Shown here piece by piece: positions 57,243 through 64,000 of a stretch of DNA of 64,000 nucleotides; the stretch's first letter is position 1; every line of letters starts with the position of its first letter. This DNA comes from CAWJHE01 sp963842455 (lineage in GTDB: Bacteria; Chloroflexota; Anaerolineae; Anaerolineales; UBA4823), in NCBI GenBank assembly GCA_963842455.1, contig CAWJHE010000014.1, forward strand, positions 558,001 to 622,000, in the 5' to 3' direction. The notes beneath the pieces were generated by a model that was not told the origin of the DNA, made no database searches, and saw only the letters and a list, made by a program, of their open reading frames with translations. The translations under genes and the position numbers were made by a program.

Positions 57243-58130
57243 CTATGCTTTGCGCGTAGCATTGATCAGGGCAACTGCACCAATAATAATGAAAGCAGCG
57301 ACCAGGGTCCGCAACGTGAGTGGTTCTTTGGCAATTACCACACCTAAGAAGATGGCCACTAACGGGTTAACATAAGCATAGGTCGCAACAAGGGGTATGG
57401 GAGCGACGCGCAATAACCATGAGTAAGCAGAATAGGCTATCCAAGAACCAAAAACAATCAGGTAAAGAAATCCCAGTATGGAACTCTGCTGGATAGCCTG
57501 GAAATCCAGGCGTCCCCATTCTCCTGACACACTCGCCAAAACCAACAGACCTGCACCACCAGTCAGCATCTCCATACCAGTCGTTAATAACGGTGATTTG
57601 GGTAGTTCTGCCTGTCGCCCATAGATGGAACCTGTTGCCCACAGCAGAGCACCTATCAATATAACGATCGCGCCTGTAATGTCAATTGAGCCCAAAGAGG
57701 CTTGATCCCGAAAAGGATCGATCATCCATAGGATGCCAACAAAACCAAGCAAAACGCCGATCAGGGTACGAACGCTCGGACGGTTGCCGCCCGGTCTGAT
57801 CGCATCAATCAGCACCAACCAAAAGGGCGTGGAAGCTATTAACACCGAGGTAATGCCGGAGGGAACACGCTGTTCAGCCCAGACTACTCCTCCATTACCG
57901 CCCACCAACAAAAAGAGTCCAATCACGGCTGTCGATCGCCAGTGAACCGATTTAGGCGGCTCATCCCCCGCCAACCTGCGCCAGATGTAAAGGATAGAAC
58001 CAGCAATCAGGAAGCGCACACTGGCCATCAGGAATGGGGGCATGCTCTCCACAGCATATTGGATTGCCAGGTAAGTAGAGCCCCAAATAATATAAACGGA
58101 TAACAAGGCTGCCCAGATCTTCCATTTCAT
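57243..58130 (-). CDS. EamA-family (DMT) exporter
   Basis: About 295 residues with ten membrane segments in two EamA repeats (IWGSTYLAIQYAVESMPPFLMASVRFLIAG; VFGSWIAYSAYSWLLRVAPIPLVATYAYVNPLVAIFLG). Members export amino acids or other small metabolites. ATG at 58130 overlaps the stop of the next gene upstream (ATGA), so the pair is coupled. Confidence 0.9.
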   Translation of the reverse strand: MKWKIWAALLSVYIIWGSTYLAIQYAVESMPPFLMASVRFLIAGSILYIWRRLAGDEPPKSVHWRSTAVIGLFLLVGGNGGVVWAEQRVPSGITSVLIASTPFWLVLIDAIRPGGNRPSVRTLIGVLLGFVGILWMIDPFRDQASLGSIDITGAIVILIGALLWATGSIYGRQAELPKSPLLTTGMEMLTGGAGLLVLASVSGEWGRLDFQAIQQSSILGFLYLIVFGSWIAYSAYSWLLRVAPIPLVATYAYVNPLVAIFLGVVIAKEPLTLRTLVAAFIIIGAVALINATRKA

Positions 58131-59002
58131 AGTTCGGTCTCTTGTGAAGCATGTGTGAATTCCCATCCCAACATGGCTTTCTTACGCAGAGGCCCATAAC
58201 GGTAATGGCCAAAAACTCCCATTTTTTGTATCACCCGGTGGCAAGGGATCAAATAGGCGATAGGATTATTACCCACAGCCTGGCCGACTGCTCGCGAAGC
58301 TCCAGGCAAATTCAGGCTGGAGGCGATCTGGCCATACGAGACTAGCTTGCCATAGGGGATGCGCAATAAAGCTTCCCATACTTTTATCTGAAAATTGGTG
58401 CCAGACAAGTGGATATGTAAACGACCACCAGGTTTATCAGCTAGAGGAAATATATCACCCATCAGCTGATAGGTCTTATTTGCATTTTCTGCCAGTTTTG
58501 CCTGCGGCCAATGGGCTTGCAAATCTTGAAGTGCGCTTCCACGCCCATCCTGGTCCACAAACCGCAAAAAACATATCCCACGACCGGTTAGCGCCAGAAG
58601 ACATTCTCCAAAAGGCGTGGGATGAAAACCATATTCGATATCCAAACCCGCACCCCGGGCTTTATACTCACCTGGTGTCACCGCTTCACAGGTAACAAAC
58701 AAATCGTATAATCGACCTGGGCTGGAGAGGCCCGTCAAAAATGCTGCCTGGTCAACCGATATCGATTCTTGAAGTGCGAACTTGGCATGTTCTTTGGTTA
58801 GAAATTGCAGAAAACGTTTGGGGCTGATGCCCACCCAGCGTGTAAACAGGCGCTGAAAATGGTACTCGCTATATCCCATTTGATCGGCTATAGCGTTTAA
58901 ATCGGGTTGGTCTTGAAAATGGTCTTCCAGATATCCAAGCGCCTGTTCAACCAGAGCGTAATCTTGGGAAAGTTGTTGGTATTTCTGAATGTTGTCTTGC
59001 AT
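58127..59002 (-). CDS. AraC-type HTH fused to O6-methylguanine-DNA methyltransferase (Ada C-terminal type)
   Basis: 291 residues. The AraC DNA-binding domain (about 18-115: LNAIADQMGYSEYHFQRLFTRWVGISPKRFLQF) precedes a methyltransferase domain with GTNFQIKVWEALLRIPYGKLVSYGQIA and the acceptor cysteine in NPIAYLIPCHRVIQ. It lacks the N-terminal Ada domain that senses methyl phosphotriesters. It removes alkyl groups from guanine and probably regulates its own transcription. Coupled to the EamA gene. Confidence 0.93.
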   Translation of the reverse strand: MQDNIQKYQQLSQDYALVEQALGYLEDHFQDQPDLNAIADQMGYSEYHFQRLFTRWVGISPKRFLQFLTKEHAKFALQESISVDQAAFLTGLSSPGRLYDLFVTCEAVTPGEYKARGAGLDIEYGFHPTPFGECLLALTGRGICFLRFVDQDGRGSALQDLQAHWPQAKLAENANKTYQLMGDIFPLADKPGGRLHIHLSGTNFQIKVWEALLRIPYGKLVSYGQIASSLNLPGASRAVGQAVGNNPIAYLIPCHRVIQKMGVFGHYRYGPLRKKAMLGWEFTHASQETEL

Positions 59003-59132
59003 CGGTCACTCCGTAGGATCATACTGTTGGAATGCCCACCATTTTACTTGCCTCAGGATAGAAATGCCACCCGTTTCTTGCGCAGATTTGGATTTTGCTT
59101 AGAGACCATCTCCATCTCGGAAGATTATGTCG

Positions 59133-59317
59133 TGTCTCAAAAATAATGAGACTGTAGGGGCCAAAATGGGCGTTTGTCTCAAAGATAATAAGACTGCGTC
59201 TCACAGATACTTAGACCGGCCTATCTATGTCTCGAATATATTGAGACTGTCCGAAACTCATCTCGCAGTTGTTGAGACTGGCTTCGCGTTGACTTTGTCT
59301 CAGAGATAATGAGACTG
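59133..59317 (+). repeat. Six 22-bp transposase-binding-type repeats (left end of a Tn7-like element)
   Basis: Copies at 59133-59154, 59175-59196, 59197-59218, 59228-59249, 59259-59280 and 59296-59317, all in the same direction, with consensus TGTCTCA-N7-TGAGACTG (copies 3 and 5 are the most diverged). Each is also an inverted repeat. They lie just before the tnsA/tnsB remnants, as TnsB sites do at a Tn7-like end; the element end is probably near 59132. No matching right-end copies were seen by 64000. Besides these repeats the 59003-59371 gap holds nothing. Confidence 0.8.
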
Positions 59318-59371
59318 GCATAAAATAACCTCCACAGTTTTGGAAATCAGCAGAACAGAAAAGGAGATCGA

Positions 59372-59458
59372 TATGCCAGTCAGGAAAGTATCCAACCGGG
59401 GAGGAAACGCCATCAATAGGTTTCCTTCCACCAGTATGGGGCGAATGATCGCGTTCGA
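59372..59458 (+). pseudogene. tnsA: tnsA N-terminal remnant
   Basis: About 29 residues from the ATG at 59372 read MPVRKVSNRGGNAINRF and MGRMIAFE, which I recognise as the conserved N-terminus of Tn7-like TnsA endonucleases. The similarity stops at about 59455, where the tnsB frame begins; the nuclease domain is gone. An internal deletion therefore joined tnsA to tnsB. Confidence 0.65.
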
Positions 59459-60627
59459 GTGGCCCGCTACCGGCTGGAGGCGATCTACCCGCTACTTGAG
59501 TTGGAACGACGCACCCGCACAGCCGTGCTGGACCGCGTGCTGGAAATCAAAGCTGCCCAATCTGAGCCGAACGGACCCTCGCTACAAGATTCGGTCAGCA
59601 TAGCCGCTATCTACCGCTGGATCGGTGATTACGTGCGCAGCGAACAAGATTTGCGGGCATTGATCCCGGCCGTACATGCCCTCGGTGGAAGACATCGCTC
59701 GCGGCTGCGCAGCGAGGCTGAAGCGTTGGTGGAACTGGTCATCCAGGACAAGTACAAGGTGCACGAAAAGGTCACCATCGACGATGTGCGCTGTGAGCTG
59801 GCCGTGCGGATCGCCGAAGAAATCCGGGTGCGGCCACCCGGAGAACACCTCGGTCTGCCTTCCAGAGCCACCCTGGCGCGCCGGATCGAGGCATCTCAGG
59901 CATTCCAGGATCACCAAGGGCAACGTCGGCGGAACTTGACCAGAAAGGCAAACGCCCAATACGGGCAGACACACTACCCGAATCTACCCCTGGAACACGT
60001 CGAAATCGATCACACCCGCTCGGATCTGGCGGTGATCGATGATCGCGACAACCTGCCACTGGGACGGTTGACTCTGACATATTGTCTGGATACAGCCGCT
60101 CGCTACCCGCTGGGGTACTATCTGGGCTTCGAGCCGCCCAGTTACCTGACAGTCATGGAATGTTTGCATCACGCCATTCAACCGAAGGCTGGGGTGCGCC
60201 GGTAGTTTGGCGCTGAAGACGAGTGGCTGGCATACGGCATTCCGGCGCGCCGTTGGGAAGAGAAGGTTCAAACCAGTTTCGCCCCCGCGCTGCCGCCCAG
60301 TGCGGAGGAGCTCAAGACCAGGTTGACCTGGTGGCGTTGGGACAGGCCAAGCGCAAAATCCAGCAAATCGTGGACGCAGGCCGCCAGCGTAAGCGCCAAT
60401 CCACCCGGGCGCGGATTGCCCGCTGGGACACCGCTGGAAAACCCACCCGCCAAGCGGCGATCGATCCAGAACCGGGATCCAAAACGCCGGTTGTGATCCC
60501 CCCAAGCCCGGCAGCCGTCACTCCGGCACTACTTTCCGGGGATGAAGAGCAGTGGGAGATCGGTTATGCGCCGCTCAGGCACGAGCAGGCGCAGCTGGCC
60601 GAAGAAGAGCAGGTGCAAGATGAATGA
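59459..60627 (+). pseudogene. tnsB: tnsB/tniA DDE transposase remnant
   Basis: ARYRLEAIYPLLELERRTR starts within the N-terminal domains; VSIAAIYRWIGDYVRSEQDLRAL is an HTH. The catalytic core begins with VEIDHTRSDLAVIDDRDN (first Asp) and TYCLDTAARYPLGYYLGF, but a stop at 60203-60205 and a jump after AYGIP remove the second Asp (VVDNG region) and Glu. The C-terminal tail (VALGQAKRKIQQIVDAGRQRKRQSTRARIARW) survives in another frame to 60627. The enzyme cannot be active. It overlaps tnsC by 8 bp. Confidence 0.8.
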
Positions 60628-61120
60628 CGAAACCCGCTCCTTACTCCCTCAAGCCAATACGGCGCTGATCCGCTACCCGCGCTTCAAGGCGGTGCACAAC
60701 GACATTCGTGAATGCCAGGAGATGTCGCGGCTGGCCAATGAACCGCAGTGTATGTCGCTCGAAGGGGTTACCGGAGCCGGGAAATCTACCCTGGTAATGG
60801 ATTACATGGCTTTGTTTCCTCGCATTGAACAATCCGATAGTACCCACATCCCGATCTTCTATGCCGAGACCCCTTCGCCGGTGACTGTCAAAGGCATGGC
60901 CGCCACCTTGCTGGCGCGCCTGGGCGATCCGGCCACCCATCATAGCACCTTGTGGGCAATGAATTTTCGCCTGATCCACTTGATGATGGCTTGCCAGGTG
61001 GAGTTGGTTATTCTGGACACCCCGAATGAAGCATTTGTTGCCGAACCGGTGACGAACGACGAAAAACCGGTCGGAAAGCGGCACCAGCCTTCGGCCGCAG
61101 AAGTGCTGCAAACCCGATGA
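60620..61120 (+). pseudogene. tnsC: tnsC/tniB AAA+ regulator, internally truncated
   Basis: 166 residues from the ATG at 60620. Walker A is present (LEGVTGAGKSTLVMDY), and the text runs to VELVILD, where Walker B should continue with an acidic pair (DDFQH type). Instead it turns into TPNEAFVAEPVTNDEKPVGKR and ends; normal TniB proteins have about 280-320 residues. So sensor and lid parts are deleted. The stop overlaps the tniQ ATG (ATGA), showing that the old operon layout survives. Confidence 0.8.
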
Positions 61121-62940
61121 ATCCTGCCTTGCTTCGACGCACGCAGTTGCTGCCGGGCAAGTCACTAGCCTCCGTGCTGGAGCGGCTGACGCAGCTCAAC
61201 TATTATCCATCTGCGCGCACCTTGCAGCAGATTTGCCGCAACTGCTTGGAAGCGCCAGCGAACCAGGATGAACTCCGTCTCCCGCGATGGGTGGAAACCT
61301 TCCTGCAATTAGCTGATCTGACGCACATTGCACCAGAAGAATTGTTTGCCGCCAGTGACCACCGCTTTGCACCATTCTTGACATCGCCACAGCAGCCGCC
61401 TGTGGAAATCCCTTGGACCGGGCTAACTTCCAAAGCAATCTCGACGTCCAACCTGGCGCAGGGGCGCCTTCGTTCGCCTTCGGCTGTCCAATACTGCCCT
61501 CATTGTTTGTAAATCGCAGCCTATCATCGCCTGAGTTGGATCCCAATCTCGTCAACTATGTGCCTGGAACATAGCTGCCTGTTGACTAGCCGGTGTCCTC
61601 AGTGCCACAAGCCCATTTCCATTCAAGAAATCGTCTGGCAGCGCTGCCGGAATTGCCTGGCATACTTGAGCTCGGCCAACACTCTCTCTATTGAAAACGA
61701 TGAACTGGGAATCCTGTCACAACATTCCATTCAATCCTGGCTTATGGATGGACATATGACAAAGTCGCTTGATCCACCTTCTCAACATCCGGCCGTGCTT
61801 TACGATTTCCTGGAATACCTGGCGCGACGTTTTCTCCACCACAGGAAAGATTGGTCGTTCCTACCTGCACCGCTGGATGGATTGAGCACCCGTATGATCC
61901 CTTCCTCGTACTGGCCACAGGCTCTGACTCCCGATGGGCTGTTTCGATTGCTGAGGGCAGCTTTTACGGGCGTGGCAAACTGGCCCAATGGCTTGTTCCG
62001 GTTTTTGGATGCTTGCTGTGGTGTCACCCCATTGAATGATGTGCAGCGGCTGCGCTCTTTTCAACGCGATTGGTTACAACCGGCCTGGAAGATCCCAAGC
62101 CTTGAATTCTTGCAGCAAGGCTATGTGGGTTACCTGCTCGCCCGCAACCTTCCCCTCCCTTTTTCTCTGGTCAAGAGATACCAACACGTGGCGTGGTTTT
62201 CCGAACAGACTGGCTTGTGGTCCGAAGAACGAACCGCACAGACCCTCGGCGTTTCGCTTGAAAGACTTCGCTTCGTGACATCCTGCGGGCCGATGGCAAA
62301 ATTCCGGTGGCCTGGTTCACGAGCAAATACAACTCTATTCGAGCGTGACAAGGTGTTGACCCTGAACCGCAAATGGAGGCGGGGTTGGTCCGTCTACGAA
62401 ACCAGCTCCTGGCTCGGCCTTGAAAAGAAGGATGTGATTGAACTGGTGAAACGAGGCGAGCTGATCCTTCTGGAAAACCGGAATGAGGATGAGAACCATT
62501 GGGTGATTTCCCGCAGCTCGGCCGTTGCCTACTTCGAAAAAGTGGTTGCTCGGCTCGATCTGTATCAGGGCAATCGACGTGACCTGGCTTGCTTGGGCGA
62601 AGCCTCCCACGAATCGTCCAATCTTGGCATCGATGCGGTTACTTTACTCCAAGGGGTCGTGGACGGATTCTTGCGTGCTTACAAGCGTGATCCTGAAGTC
62701 CCGTCTTTGGGTCACACCTGCTTTTCGAAAGACTCAACCTATTATTTACCCGACCTTTGTTATGCCAGGTACGGTTGGATTTCTGGTTATGTATTTGCGC
62801 GTGAAAAGGGCTTTTTCCACCGTATTGTGATGGATTGGGTGGGCGCGGGGTTGGTCAAGCCTCAAAAAGCTTTCGGCCACCACATGTATTTTGTCCGCCA
62901 GGATTTGGAAGAACTTTGGGCTAAGAGCGTCCCCGATTAA
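61117..62940 (+). pseudogene. tniQ: tniQ-family target-selection protein with in-frame stop
   Basis: The N-terminal part (61117-61512) has LPGKSLASVLERLTQLNYYPS and ends in YCPHCL, the first zinc-finger CxxC, at a TAA (61510-61512). The frame continues without shift: IAAYHRLSWIPISSTMCLEHSCLLTSRCPQCHKPI gives the usual second half of the finger, and a long C-terminal region follows to 62940 with a Cys pair (RCRNCLAYL). So one codon was changed to a stop in a 608-codon gene. A restart at 61558 is possible but would lose the finger. TniQ recognises the target site and recruits TnsC. Confidence 0.8.
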
Positions 62941-63003
62941 TATGACGACCGAAAAGAATTCTTACTTCGGTAACAGTTATCTATCTTTTGCTCCACTCAT
63001 TCA

Positions 63004-64000
63004 TCAATAATCTCTTAAAACGAGAGGAAGAAATATCATATGTGCCACGAATTGCTGTTCGGTAAGGAAATAATTGAAAGCTGTTTCATTGATTCTTGGC
63101 CCACTGTTCATTGCTGGCGGATCGTACTCTTGAGCATTCACTGCCACAACACACACATGACAATTGGGGTCGGAATAATCCCACACAGGGCCACCGCTCT
63201 GACCTGGCATCATATCGTTATCGTAAAAGAACAGCGTTGTTGTTGACGATGTAATACTTCCCAATGATGCCCACATTGTGGTTCCACCTTTATCTCCAGG
63301 GTAACCAGTAAGAGCCGTAGTTGTTCCTACCCCATCTCCTGAAACTATCTTAAAGCCTAGATTTCCCGTTTGTTGTCCAATTCTACATGCCAGTTTATAA
63401 ACTCCATAATCATACCCTCCGTCGCCATTATCAAACCAGGGTGTGAGAACTGACTCGTTAAGTGTGCGACAACTGCCAAATGGCATAGAATTAGCATCAT
63501 CTGTATTTAATGCTGGAGTAATGGTTACATTATAGGCAAATGTTTTCGTTCCGATAAAATTGTAAACACAGTGCCCAGCCGTTACTACTGTGCTGGGTCC
63601 TAACATCCAGCCTGTACATGCAAAAGAGTTGTTTGCATCCCATTGGCCTTCAATTTTCACAACAGTTGTCCAGGGAAACACTTTTGTGTCTTGTACCTGG
63701 AAGCGATTTTCATCACCAATTATTCGCAATGGTGAAGGGCTAGATGAATTTTCAGGATAAGTAGGTGGTACAAACTTTGAATTTTCAATGATTGAAACAT
63801 TGTCTGAATATTGAGGCGCAACTTGGTTGAAATCGACAAAGTGTCCATCACTATATACTGCTACGACGCGATCTTTTGGTATAGGGACTAAAGTAGGCAA
63901 TATGCTGCTGTTTGTTTGCCCACCTTCAGGTGGTGGGTATGCCAAATCCCCACTCGAAGAATCTTGGGGCAGCAAGCTTGATTCAGGTGCAGGATAAGGC
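63004..64000 (-). CDS. Trypsin-like (V8/glutamyl endopeptidase type) secreted serine protease, 5' partial
   Basis: The frame is open to the right edge; a TTG at 63975 is an internal codon and not the start. Catalytic His in CTGWMLGPSTVVTAGHCVYN, Asp region in GGYDYGVYKLA, and Ser in MMPGQSGGPVWDYSDP form the chymotrypsin-fold triad. The KIEGQWDANNSFACTGWML lead-in and DKGGTTMWASLGSI segment resemble V8-type enzymes. The C-terminus ends FLPLVLRDY, a short motif often seen at the end of exported Chloroflexota proteins. Probably secreted. Confidence 0.88.
   Translation of the reverse strand, partial: PYPAPESSLLPQDSSSGDLAYPPPEGGQTNSSILPTLVPIPKDRVVAVYSDGHFVDFNQVAPQYSDNVSIIENSKFVPPTYPENSSSPSPLRIIGDENRFQVQDTKVFPWTTVVKIEGQWDANNSFACTGWMLGPSTVVTAGHCVYNFIGTKTFAYNVTITPALNTDDANSMPFGSCRTLNESVLTPWFDNGDGGYDYGVYKLACRIGQQTGNLGFKIVSGDGVGTTTALTGYPGDKGGTTMWASLGSITSSTTTLFFYDNDMMPGQSGGPVWDYSDPNCHVCVVAVNAQEYDPPAMNSGPRINETAFNYFLTEQQFVAHMIFLPLVLRDY

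Noticed and set aside
59133..59317. Possible CRISPR array
   Set aside because: Units are 22 bp, self-palindromic, irregularly spaced (0-20 bp between) and without true spacers; they fit transposase-binding sites.
59133..62940. CRISPR-associated transposon
   Set aside because: Tn7-like genes are present, but no cas gene, CRISPR array or cargo follows; the next gene is a protease.
61558..62940. Independent gene starting at 61558
   Set aside because: It is in the same frame as the upstream tniQ part, and the zinc finger spans the stop, so it is better read as one gene with a nonsense codon.

Overview
The window looks like a metagenome-derived contig of a Chloroflexota bacterium, probably Anaerolineae. 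This is inferred from gene content (Rex, TIGR03960/TIGR03936 radical-SAM pair, Obg-NadD, lipoproteins with Thr/Pro-rich linkers behind the lipobox, no outer-membrane porin) and not from any search. UGA ends many intact genes here, so the code is standard.

Layout. 0-3.3 kb: a left-truncated acidic repeat protein with 17 copies of a 31-codon unit, then HhH and TPR domains. 3.4-6.7 kb: ndk and the TIGR03960/TIGR03936 pair. 6.9-9.4 kb: tRNA-Arg and an island of three toxin-antitoxin modules (SpoVT-AbrB/Doc, HEPN/MNT, Phd/PIN). 9.5-14.6 kb: a large lipoprotein, nadD, obgE and rex with its own Rex operator. 14.7-24.5 kb (minus strand): an F1-only ATP synthase operon atpA-atpG-atpD-atpC followed by a divergent MreB, then proC, ruvA-ruvC-yebC and an inositol-phosphate synthase. 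24.6-27.0 kb: small conserved proteins, tRNA-Pro, an SDR.

27.4-31.6 kb is the most unusual part: a 13-heme lipoprotein cytochrome whose frame contains one UGA with a bSECIS-like hairpin 17 nt before its loop (probable selenocysteine), followed by a secreted lipoprotein made of six rhodanese domains. The pair resembles ExtKL/ExtH of the Geobacter extracellular electron conduits, without the porin. 31.8-41.7 kb: a TetR-controlled operon of PLP enzymes (D-threonine-aldolase-like, SPL-like decarboxylase, threonine-dehydratase-like, class III aminotransferase) with an ornithine-cyclodeaminase family protein, an M20 hydrolase and a GPH/MFS transporter, likely for import and breakdown of an unusual amino acid or amine. 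A tandem intergenic repeat lies before the last gene.

41.8-59 kb: membrane and lipoprotein genes, a DnaQ-like exonuclease, an inositol-monophosphatase family enzyme, a ParA/PAS pair, a MutS-like ATPase with membrane segments, a DUF4010 protein, an enolase-superfamily epimerase, tRNA-Lys, a P1 peptidase, an HD-GYP response regulator, an EamA exporter and an AraC-MGMT fusion. 59.1-62.9 kb: a decayed Tn7-like transposon (six end repeats, tnsA stub fused to tnsB, truncated tnsC, interrupted tniQ). The right edge holds a truncated trypsin-like protease.

Many otherwise good genes carry single-base frame breaks (listed individually). They are patchy: 13-31 kb and 52.6-59 kb are clean, while 0-7.8, 12.3, 32-41 and 48-52 kb are broken. 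Assembly indels are the simplest explanation, but real decay of the 32-41 kb operon cannot be excluded. The UGA in the cytochrome is different in kind, because the frame is the same on both sides.
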